Source: an uncultured bacterium (GTDB taxonomy: Bacteria > Verrucomicrobiota > Kiritimatiellia > RFP12 > UBA1067). Taken from it: 25,912 nt of DNA. The stretch lies in contig CACZAK010000078.1 in assembly GCA_902779075.1 (NCBI GenBank), forward strand, positions 1 through 25,912. The letters run 5' to 3'. The notes under the pieces are model-generated. The model saw only the letters and a program-made list of their open reading frames with translations. It was not told where the DNA came from and did not search any database. Shown in pieces: positions 1 to 5,513 of this stretch. The translations under genes were made by a program, and so were the position numbers. The stretch's first letter is position 1, and the number at the start of each line of letters is the position of its first letter.

Positions 1-547
1 CGTGGTAGCAGTGCGACGGGCGTCCGGGCTTCTGCGGGTTGTAGCCGAACTCCGCCCCCTCCTGGTGCCCGTAGAGGGGCTTCACCGTCGGATCGAGGTT
101 CGCGACGTAGTCCTCCGCCACCACGTCCTGCAGGAGACGCAGGTTCTCGCGCCAGACCCACGGCAGGGCCTTGCCATCCGGGATGGACGCGAAGTTGCGC
201 CGCACGGAGTCGCACGACATGAACCGCCCGACGCCGAACAGCTCCGCCGTCGCCGTGTCGCCGTGGAGGCGGTCGCAGTGCCGGAACCGCGTCGCCCCGT
301 TTGCCATCGACACCATCACCGTCGCGATCAGGTCGCGGACCTCGGGCGCGTTGTTGCTCGTCAGCCTCATCGGGCACGTCTCGACAAGGCGGTCGAAGAA
401 GCTGCCGGCCTTCGCGAACTGGCTCAGCAGCGCGGCGTGCGCGCTCACGTTCATCTGCGTCTCCTCGTCCCACTTCAGGGCATAGTCACCTCCAAGCGTC
501 GAGATTGTCTGCCCACATGACGCCGATTTTGTGTTATACTTTCTCAT
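1..547 (-). CDS. IS1380/IS4-like DDE transposase, N-terminal part (runs off window edge)
   Basis: Read on the minus strand from the ATG at 547, the frame stays open for 182 codons to the window edge. It begins MRKYNTKSASCGQT. Near the edge it contains LDPTVKPLYGHQEGAEFGYN followed by PQKPGRPSH, a block I recognise from DDE transposases of the IS1380-like group (DDE_Tnp_1_4 type); the first D would be a catalytic aspartate. Upstream, RHCDRLHGDTATAELFGVGR resembles the helical N-terminal region of these enzymes. A GGAG Shine-Dalgarno site at 562-559 sits 11 nt before the start, and an extended -10 (TGCTATACT) lies at 591-583. The C-terminal half and the other IS end are outside the window, so completeness cannot be judged. 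The family is inferred from motif memory; a related IS4-superfamily group is the main alternative. Confidence 0.75.
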   Translation of the reverse strand, partial: MRKYNTKSASCGQTISTLGGDYALKWDEETQMNVSAHAALLSQFAKAGSFFDRLVETCPMRLTSNNAPEVRDLIATVMVSMANGATRFRHCDRLHGDTATAELFGVGRFMSCDSVRRNFASIPDGKALPWVWRENLRLLQDVVAEDYVANLDPTVKPLYGHQEGAEFGYNPQKPGRPSHCYH

Positions 548-582
548 GTCGTTCGTCGCTCCTTTCTTGCTTGGTCGCTGAA

Positions 583-591
583 AGTATAGCA
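583..591 (-). promoter_or_regulatory. Extended -10 promoter of the transposase gene
   Basis: The minus strand reads TGC-TATACT (591-583), 36 nt upstream of the transposase ATG. No good -35 at 17 nt is visible, which fits an extended -10 promoter. Confidence 0.5.
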
Positions 592-652
592 CGAGCGACT
601 TTCTTTTTTACCAACATGGTGAAAGGTTCAAACTCATTATTCCCCTGAAAAC

Positions 653-680
653 AAAGGCCGTAATCGTGATTGCGGCCTTT
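653..680. terminator. Hairpin, probable terminator between transposase and ATPase remnant
   Basis: AAAGGCCG-TAATC at 653-665 pairs with GATTG-CGGCCTTT at 668-680: 13 positions with one T/G wobble and a tiny loop. On the minus strand the stem is followed by TTTGTTTTC, so it could stop leftward transcription into the transposase. On the plus strand the T-tract is only three long. It lies at the 5' edge of the ATPase remnant. Confidence 0.45.
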
Positions 681-691
681 CAACTGCGACG

Positions 692-871
692 CTTAGGTTT
701 ACAGGTGTCGGTGATTTCCTTGTGGATGGGCGTTACATCTTTGAAGTTGGAGGAAAAGGCAAGAAGTTCAAGCAGATCAAGGACCTGTCGGATAGTTATG
801 TGGTGAATGACGACGTTGAAATCGGCATGGGCAACAAGATTCCCCTTTGGCTGTTCGGATTCCTCTACTGA
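692..871 (+). pseudogene. C-terminal remnant of an AAA ATPase (DUF4143-like)
   Basis: A plus-strand frame with no start codon ends at TGA 869-871. It reads GVGDFLVDGRYIFEVGGKGK, then KFKQIKDLSDSYVVNDD, and finishes EIGMGNKIPLWLFGFLY. The FEVGGK...QIK...IPLW.FG pattern is how a common group of bacterial AAA ATPases with a C-terminal nuclease-like domain ends. About 55 residues survive; Walker motifs and the rest are missing, and the sequence runs straight into the hairpin at 653-680. I read this as the tail of a lost gene, one of several ATPase remnants here. A 67-residue open frame on the opposite strand is only its shadow. Confidence 0.7.
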
Positions 872-930
872 GCCACTCTCCAACCACCTGAGTTCTTCCT
901 TCTTCTGGGACTATGCTGTGACGAGATTAC

Positions 931-1016
931 GGCTGGCGGTGGAACGCCAGCCCTACCGGTGCGACGGCGGAGCTGGAAGCTCCACCTCCTTGGGAGTGGC
1001 TGGCGGTGGAACGCCG
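931..1016. repeat. REP-like palindromic hairpins with an 18-bp direct repeat
   Basis: Between the ATPase remnant and the 60-bp repeats, GGCTGGCG-GTGGAA-CGCCAGCC (931-952) forms an 8-bp hairpin. GGAGCT-GGA-AGCTCC (969-983) forms a second. The first 18 bases recur at 999-1016. The arrangement resembles intergenic REP elements; no coding function is visible between 872 and 1061. Confidence 0.55.
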
Positions 1017-1061
1017 TGTGTGGGGCGCTGCGGCGGTATCGCGGTTCAGGCCTTTGATAGG

Positions 1062-1349
1062 GGCGCCAATGGCGCCTCTTGGGGAACGGCCAACAGGATG
1101 GGCAATACGACCTACTACAACAACGCGAACGGTACGGCGGCGGGAAGGGCCACGACGACGGGCAACACGACCTACCACTACAACGCGAACGGCACGGCGG
1201 CGGGACGGGCCACTCGGATGGGCAACACGACCTACCACTATAACGCGAACGGCACGTCGGCGGGGCGGTCTACGACAATGGGCAACACGACCTACTACTA
1301 CGGCCCGAATGGCGCGCCGGCAGGAACGGCCACCAGAACAGGCTGGTAA
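1062..1349 (+). pseudogene. Orphan C-terminal tail with 20-residue (60-bp) tandem repeats
   Basis: The frame ending at TAA 1347-1349 encodes repeats of the form GNTTYxYNANGTAAGRATxx. The ANG codons recur at 1065, 1125, 1185, 1245 and 1305, exactly 60 bp apart, giving four full units and one degenerate first unit. Repeats of this Gly/Asn/Thr/Tyr type are familiar from tails of uncharacterised bacterial proteins. No credible start or upstream domain precedes them: the frame upstream runs into palindromic repeats with different composition. I therefore call it the surviving tail of a lost gene. It could be a short expressed repeat protein, but there is no ribosome binding site to support that. 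Confidence 0.5.
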
Positions 1350-1397
1350 TGCGGCGTTGAGCAAAGAGTTGTAACTCTCAGAATCGTCATAAGTCCA

Positions 1398-1427
1398 TTG
1401 CCATAGAGTTATAACTTTTGGTATAAT
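1398..1427 (+). promoter_or_regulatory. Sigma70-type promoter of the first ATPase
   Basis: TTGCCA (1398-1403), 18-nt spacer, TATAAT (1422-1427). AGGAG at 1438-1442 and the ATG at 1452 follow, so this gene has a short leader and a normal ribosome binding site. Confidence 0.75.
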
Positions 1428-1451
1428 GTCGGCCACGAGGAGATAGGTCAA

Positions 1452-2651
1452 ATGGTAATTCGCAAAAAAACGATAGAGGAAGTTCGACCTTTTATCGGTA
1501 CAGATGTCGTGAAAGTCATCACTGGCGTGCGACGTTGCGGAAAATCTGTACTCATGTCCCAGATAAGGGATTTGATTGTAACTGAACTTGACAAGGCGGC
1601 TCCTGTCTTTTATCTTGATCTGGATGACGAGGCAAATGCAAAGTACCTCAAGGCGGGGGTGCTGTTTGATGAACTGACATCCATTCTGGACAAGAATCCG
1701 AATCGCAAGACATATATTTTTCTTGATGAAGTCCATGATGTCGAAGGATGGGAAAAGACGGTAAACTCCATAAGAAAGCGCAAGAATGCTGACGTGTACA
1801 TAACCGGTTCGAACTCCAAGATGCTTTCAGGGGAATTGGCCACCTATCTGACTGGCAGGTATGTGGAATTCTCGCTTACCCCATTTTCATATGGCGAATT
1901 TCTTGAGGCATCGAATTCATCCAGTTCCGAGGAGGCGTTTAGGCAATATCTGAAATTCGGCGGCATGCCGTTCCTGTCGGAACTCGGTTATCGTGCGGAG
2001 CCTTCGATGCGCTATCTGCGCGATGTGTATTGCGCCATCTTGCTGAAGGATGTTGTTAGGAGAAAGGCCATTCGGGATGTTGATCTGTTGGAGCGGATTG
2101 TCCGCTTTGTCATGACAGAGACGGGGCATGTGTTTTCTGCGAAGAGGATTGTGGATTTCCTGAAGAACGAGCATTGCGTGACGGCACCGTCAACCGTCTT
2201 GAACTATCTCAAGGCATGCGAGGAGGCGTTTCTGCTTCAAAAGGTCGAGCGGGAGGACCTGATCGGCAAACGTATCTTGAGCGTGGACGAAAAATACTAT
2301 GTCGTCGATACGGGAATGAGAAATGCCAATGTGGCGGCATCGCCCGCAAGAGACGTGGATCAGCTTCTCGAGACTGTCGTCTTTGCGGAGATGTCGCGCC
2401 GGGGCTATAAGGTGACAATCGGGAGGGTCAAGGAGAAGGAAGTCGATTTCGTTTGCGAGAGGGATGGGGACAGGCTCTACATACAGGTGGCGTATCTCAT
2501 GCCGACGGAGGAAACGCGTGAACGGGAATTCTCGGCGCTGCGGACGGTTCCAGACCAGTATGCGAAGATTGTGCTTTCGATGGATCGATTTGACTTTTCC
2601 AATGGAGGCATCAGACATCGCTATTTGCCAGATTTTCTGCTTACAGAGTAG
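1452..2651 (+). CDS. AAA ATPase, AAA_14/DUF4143 type
   Basis: A 399-residue protein. Walker A is GVRRCGKS (residues 25-32), Walker B is YIFLDEV (about 88-94), and a sensor-1-like stretch VYITGSNSKML follows. The middle carries the GGMPF motif seen in this family before a winged-helix region. The C-terminus has EVDFVCERDG...LYIQVAYL, corresponding to the PD-(D/E)XK-like DUF4143 module, but with Q in place of the usual E of EVK, so nuclease activity is doubtful. AGGAG nine bases upstream supports the start. The gene is noticeably more AT-rich than the metabolic genes, consistent with transfer. The cellular role of this family is unsettled; I assign none beyond ATP binding. Neighbours are ATPase fragments and a second intact ATPase of similar build. 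Confidence 0.85.
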   Translation: MVIRKKTIEEVRPFIGTDVVKVITGVRRCGKSVLMSQIRDLIVTELDKAAPVFYLDLDDEANAKYLKAGVLFDELTSILDKNPNRKTYIFLDEVHDVEGWEKTVNSIRKRKNADVYITGSNSKMLSGELATYLTGRYVEFSLTPFSYGEFLEASNSSSSEEAFRQYLKFGGMPFLSELGYRAEPSMRYLRDVYCAILLKDVVRRKAIRDVDLLERIVRFVMTETGHVFSAKRIVDFLKNEHCVTAPSTVLNYLKACEEAFLLQKVEREDLIGKRILSVDEKYYVVDTGMRNANVAASPARDVDQLLETVVFAEMSRRGYKVTIGRVKEKEVDFVCERDGDRLYIQVAYLMPTEETREREFSALRTVPDQYAKIVLSMDRFDFSNGGIRHRYLPDFLLTE

Positions 2652-2974
2652 GCATGGTGGCGCATGTCTTCGGCCGGGCAGACTGCGGGCGAGATGAAAA
2701 GCGTCAAGACAGTTTGGCCTTATCCCCTTCGGGGCAATCTGCTTCAAATCTGCCAGGCCCTTGCCCCTTTTATCCCGTTCAGGATAAAAGTCCCAGTTGA
2801 GAATATGAGTGGAAATTGGAGTTTTGGTGTAAAAACTTCATGTCCCCGTTCCAGGAAAGATGTACAGTGGAAAACCATTGCCGAGATCGTGAAGCGCGCC
2901 GCGGCGGCGAAGCGGTAGCGCGCCTGATGACAATCCCTGCGCCAGTGGGAAACGGCGAAATGAATACTGAGAAC
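2652..2974. other. Non-coding stretch between two ATPase genes
   Basis: No convincing gene. A 9-bp inverted repeat (CTTTTATCC, 2767-2775; GGATAAAAG, 2782-2790) is the only clear structure; it has no T-tract. A frame at 2664-2918 ends in a basic, alanine-rich tail (TIAEIVKRAAAAKR) but shows no recognisable domain or ribosome binding site. It may be debris of a lost gene. Confidence 0.4.
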
Positions 2975-3053
2975 TTCGCTCATAAAAATGGCAGGTTTGA
3001 TGGAAAGTTCGCTCATAAAACATGTCATCTGACCAGAAAGTTCGCTCATAAAA
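2975..3053. repeat. Three direct repeats with an exact 33-bp period upstream of an ATPase
   Basis: TTCGCTCATAAAA occurs at 2975-2987, 3008-3020 and 3041-3053, each 33 bp from the next. The 20 bp between cores are partly similar (GAAAG precedes two of them). The array ends 12 bp before the -35 of the ATPase at 3104. On the minus strand the cores read TTTTATGAGCGAA and create a spurious MSELS-repeat frame. A regulatory or replication-like iteron role is possible; none is shown. Confidence 0.7.
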
Positions 3054-3065
3054 TATGTTTGAGGG

Positions 3066-3095
3066 TTGCTTGGTTGGGCGGATTTGTGATATAAT
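3066..3095 (+). promoter_or_regulatory. Promoter placing the ATPase start at the likely transcription start (leaderless)
   Basis: TTGCTT (3066-3071), 18-nt spacer, TATAAT (3090-3095). Only 8 nt (TTCGCACA) separate the -10 from the ATG at 3104, and there is no Shine-Dalgarno sequence, so the mRNA would start at or next to the ATG. Confidence 0.7.
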
Positions 3096-3103
3096 ATTCG
3101 CAC

Positions 3104-4471
3104 ATGAAGCCTAAAAGACCAATTTTATACTTGCGCCGCAAGTTTGATGCGTTTCTCCAGTCTTGGAGAGCGCGTGAAGACCGTTTGCCACTGATCCTAA
3201 AAGGTGCGCGGCAGGTCGGAAAGACGGAGGCTGTTCGCCATTTCGCCGAAACGGCGTATTCGGAATTCGTTGAGATCAATTTCGTCGAAAGGCCGGAATT
3301 CAAGGAGATTGTCCGTGATGGCTTCTCCGTTGACAGTCTGATCCGCAACATTTCTATTATCGATCCGAGGTTGCGTTTCACGCCGGGCAACACGTTGCTG
3401 TTCTTTGACGAGCTGCAGGAGTTTCCCGAGATCGCAACATCATTGAAGTTCTTCGCGCAGGACGGACGCTTTGACGTCATTTGCAGCGGCTCTCTCCTCG
3501 GCATCCAGGTCAAGCGCGTCAAGAGCTACAGCGTCGGCTATCAAGAGACGGAGACGATGCATTCTCTGGACTTCGAGGAATTCCTCTGGGGATGCGGTTA
3601 CCGCGACGAGCAGATTGCCGGACTTCTGGAACCGGTATTTGCGAGCCGCCCGTTTGGTGCGGCGGTCAAGAATACGATGGACAGGTTGTTCATGGACTAT
3701 TGCGTGACGGGCGGCATGCCGGAGGTCCTTGAAACGTACTTCACCAAGGGGACGTTTGAACTCGTCCCGCAAACGCAGCGGCGCATACTCAACGATTATC
3801 GCGCGGACATCCGCAAGTACGCCGAAGGACTTGATCCCGTCCGCATCCAGGCGGTGTTCGATTCCATACCTGCGCATCTTGCGAAGGAGAACCGCAAGTT
3901 CCAGTGGACGACCGTGTCAAAGGGCGCGACGCGCAAGGACTACTGGGGGTGCGTGGAGTGGCTTGAGGATGCCGGCGTCGTCAACAAGTGCAGACGCATG
4001 GATGTTCCGGAACTGCCGCTCGGCGCGCATCTCGACAACGATGCATTCAAGCTCTACATGTGCGATTCGGGACTGCTCCTTGCGATGCTTGAAAAGGAGG
4101 TTCAGGAGGACGTGCGCATACGACGAGACCTCGGCACGTGGAAAGGTGGCCTTTTTGAGCACATCGTCGGCGAAGCCATGGTCAAGGCCGATATGCCGCT
4201 CGCATACTTCAAACGGGACAACTCGACCCTTGAAATGGATTTCTTCGCCAGGTCTGCGGACTGCCTCGTTCCGATAGAGGTCAAGGCCAAGAACAACCGT
4301 TCCAAGAGCCTGCGCACTTTGATTGACCGAGAGACGTACAAGGACATCCGCTGGGGCGTCAAGTTGGTGAACGGCAACGTCGGCTTCACAAACGGCATCT
4401 TGACTCTCCCGCAGTGGTGCGCCTTCAAGCTACCCGAGATCGTCCGTGACTTTCGACCTGAATTGTCATAG
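3104..4471 (+). CDS. AAA ATPase with C-terminal DUF4143 nuclease-like domain, probably leaderless
   Basis: A 455-residue protein of the usual size for the family. Walker A GARQVGKT is at residues 34-41 and Walker B LLFFDEL at about 98-104, followed by FDVICSGSLLGI (sensor 1 region). The family landmarks SLDFEEFLWG and DYCVTGGMPEVLETY come next. The C-terminus contains LEMDFFARS...LVPIEVKAKNN, a good D...EVK match to the PD-(D/E)XK fold, so unlike the preceding ATPase the acidic residues are kept. The start is fixed by the -10 box 8 nt upstream. A perfect palindrome lies just inside the gene at 3129-3143. The biological role of these ATPases is not established. The intact gene sits beside at least one decayed relative of its own 5' region. 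Confidence 0.88.
   Translation: MKPKRPILYLRRKFDAFLQSWRAREDRLPLILKGARQVGKTEAVRHFAETAYSEFVEINFVERPEFKEIVRDGFSVDSLIRNISIIDPRLRFTPGNTLLFFDELQEFPEIATSLKFFAQDGRFDVICSGSLLGIQVKRVKSYSVGYQETETMHSLDFEEFLWGCGYRDEQIAGLLEPVFASRPFGAAVKNTMDRLFMDYCVTGGMPEVLETYFTKGTFELVPQTQRRILNDYRADIRKYAEGLDPVRIQAVFDSIPAHLAKENRKFQWTTVSKGATRKDYWGCVEWLEDAGVVNKCRRMDVPELPLGAHLDNDAFKLYMCDSGLLLAMLEKEVQEDVRIRRDLGTWKGGLFEHIVGEAMVKADMPLAYFKRDNSTLEMDFFARSADCLVPIEVKAKNNRSKSLRTLIDRETYKDIRWGVKLVNGNVGFTNGILTLPQWCAFKLPEIVRDFRPELS
3129..3143. repeat. 15-bp perfect palindrome inside the ATPase 5' end
   Basis: ACTTGCG-C-CGCAAGT, seven-base arms around one base, 26 bp downstream of the ATG. The same palindrome is kept at 4769-4783 in the decayed copy of this 5' region. 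It could be an operator, or it could simply reflect the LRRK codons; no direct evidence. Confidence 0.45.
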
Positions 4472-4568
4472 CGTTGTCAGATTTCATATCCCCATTCGTA
4501 TATCACCATGCCACTCGGCAGACGCCCGGCAGGCGATAAAAGGATGGAATCCGTTTTATGCTCGACAA

Positions 4569-4614
4569 GCCAAGGCCAAGCTGATGGAGGACGGTCTTAT
4601 CGAACGTCCGACGG
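4569..4614 (+). pseudogene. Fragment duplicated from an ATPase winged-helix region
   Basis: These 46 bases match 5064-5110 almost perfectly: one silent-type C/T change and one single-base indel. They encode AKAKLMEDGLIER. The flanks do not continue the match and the frame is broken, so this is a detached piece of an ATPase C-terminal helix-turn-helix. Confidence 0.6.
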
Positions 4615-4622
4615 CTCGCGTG

Positions 4623-4668
4623 GACGCTCATAAAATTGGCAGTCTCTACAGAAAGTACGCTCATACAA
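4623..4668. repeat. Decayed second copy of the 33-bp-period repeat
   Basis: Two degenerate cores, GACGCTCATAAAA (4623-4635) and TACGCTCATACAA (4656-4668), lie exactly 33 bp apart. They carry the same GAAAGT lead-in and GGGTT follow-on as the array at 2975-3053. The conserved period shows it is the same element. Confidence 0.6.
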
Positions 4669-4701
4669 CATGCCGTAGGGTTAGAAAGTCGGATTTCAGA
4701 A

Positions 4702-4746
4702 CTTTCTCTGCGCTCTCCGCCTCTCTGTACCTCTGCGTGAGACTTT
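4702..4746. repeat. CT-rich degenerate tandem repeat
   Basis: Runs of CTCTGCG/CTCTCCG/CCTCTCTG ending CTCTGCGTGAGAC. Low-complexity filler between the decayed repeat and the decayed ATPase 5' end; no gene is supported across it. Confidence 0.4.
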
Positions 4747-4763
4747 CAACCGAGGATTTTAGG

Positions 4764-4792
4764 TTTATACTTGCGCCGCAAGTTATATGCGT
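4764..4792 (+). pseudogene. Remnant of an ATPase 5' end
   Basis: 29 bases match 3124-3152, the 5' coding region of the intact ATPase, with two mismatches and the central palindrome preserved. Placed downstream of the decayed 33-bp repeats, it mirrors the order repeat-then-ATPase at 2975-3152. A whole cassette was therefore duplicated and then lost. Confidence 0.6.
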
Positions 4793-4842
4793 CTGCCCGA
4801 GTGACGAAGGTTTTCGTTACGAAGATTTTCGTCAGTTGGCAC

Positions 4843-4872
4843 TTGATTGTTCGTCAGGAGAAATGGTATAAT
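4843..4872 (+). promoter_or_regulatory. Promoter-like sequence in front of an ATPase remnant
   Basis: TTGATT (4843-4848), 18 nt, TATAAT (4867-4872) with an upstream TGG. No ATG follows at leaderless distance, which suggests that the start of the gene it served has been deleted. Confidence 0.5.
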
Positions 4873-4874
4873 CC

Positions 4875-5162
4875 CCGGCAGACGTTGACTCCGCATACGC
4901 CCATCTTTCAGGCTTCAACCGCGACCAGTACGAGCAGCTGATGCTCACGTTGTCCGTCTCGCAGAAGAAGCTGCTCATTGCCCTTGCCCGCGAACGGACG
5001 GATGAATTCGGCGATGCGTACCGTAGGCGGTATGCCCTTGGTGTTTCGTCCACGGTGAATTCCGCCAAGGCCAAGCTGATGGAGGACGGTCTCATCGAAC
5101 GCTCCGACGGACAGTATGTGGTCGCCGATCCCTTTTTCGCGCAATTTCTCCGTATGGCGTGA
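4875..5162 (+). pseudogene. C-terminal winged-helix remnant of an archaeal-type ATPase
   Basis: After an in-frame TAA at 4869-4871 the frame is open to TGA 5160-5162. It encodes DVDSAYAHLSGFNRDQYEQL, then SVSQKKLLIALARERTDEFG, KAKLMEDGLIERSDGQYVV and ADPFFAQFLRM. The order 'SxxQkkLLiALA ... L...GLIER.DG.Y.V.DPFFA.FLR' is the winged-helix end of archaeal-type (Pfam ATPase_2-like) ATPases. The nucleotide-binding domain is absent. An internal ATG at 4941 could give a 73-residue protein but has no ribosome binding site, so I treat the stretch as a relic created by an internal deletion close to the promoter at 4843-4872. Confidence 0.65.
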
Positions 5163-5207
5163 AGCGTATAGTCGCGTTTCTCGTATGTGTTTAGTCCGCT
5201 GCGATTA

Positions 5208-5216
5208 TGGTATACT
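5208..5216 (+). promoter_or_regulatory. Extended -10 promoter of the ferredoxin/hydrogenase-like operon
   Basis: TGG-TATACT at 5208-5216, 32 nt before the ferredoxin ATG. The -35 region is weak. AGGAG at 5238-5242 provides the ribosome binding site. Confidence 0.6.
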
Positions 5217-5248
5217 ATTCGCCGTCAGTCACAGACTAGGAGAAGACC

Positions 5249-5512
5249 ATGGACAAGATAAAGGTTGAAATATGCTGCGGAACCGCCTGCTATCTGCTAG
5301 GGGCGGCGAACCTCATGTCGATTGAGGACGAGATTCCCGCCGAGTTCCGCGACAAGGTCGAGGTCGAGGCGCGCACGTGCCTTGAGCTGTGCGAGAAGGA
5401 GAACCTCGGCGGCGCGCCGTACGTGCGCTTCAACGGCGAGGAGATCATGGCGCAGGCGACGAACGAGAAGGTCCTCGCGCGCATCGAGGAGCTGGTCGGA
5501 GGGGCCGCCTGA
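5249..5512 (+). CDS. Thioredoxin-like [2Fe-2S] ferredoxin (NuoE-type)
   Basis: An 87-residue cytoplasmic protein. Cysteines in EICCGTACYLLGA near the N-terminus and in ARTCLELCEKE in the middle match the C-x(3-4)-C...C-x3-C ligand set of thioredoxin-fold [2Fe-2S] ferredoxins, as in NuoE and HydC-like subunits. The C-terminal half (APYVRFNGEEI) corresponds to the second strand-helix unit. A Shine-Dalgarno site six bases upstream fixes the start. The stop is one base from the ATG of the hydrogenase-like gene, so the two are surely cotranscribed and the ferredoxin is probably its electron partner. The length is typical for a stand-alone domain. Confidence 0.85.
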   Translation: MDKIKVEICCGTACYLLGAANLMSIEDEIPAEFRDKVEVEARTCLELCEKENLGGAPYVRFNGEEIMAQATNEKVLARIEELVGGAA

Positions 5513-5513
5513 C

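Noticed and set aside
2..520. Plus-strand frame of 172 codons at the window start
   Set aside because: Arginine/valine-rich shadow of the transposase gene on the minus strand.
927..1736. Minus-strand frame of 269 codons
   Set aside because: Its arginine/valine repeats mirror the 60-bp plus-strand repeats and it overlaps the promoter and start of the ATPase at 1452.
2975..3053. Possible CRISPR array
   Set aside because: Only a 13-bp core is conserved, spacers are about 20 bp and partly similar to each other, there are three units, and no cas genes are present.
2744..3103. Minus-strand frame of about 119 codons with MSELS repeats
   Set aside because: The amino-acid repeats are simply the reverse reading of the 33-bp DNA repeats; no ribosome binding site or domain, and it overlaps the ATPase promoter.
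4446..4871. Plus-strand frame of 141 codons after the second ATPase
   Set aside because: It threads through an ATPase fragment, decayed 33-bp repeats, a CT-rich repeat and an ATPase 5' relic in unrelated frames, so it is an accidental composite.
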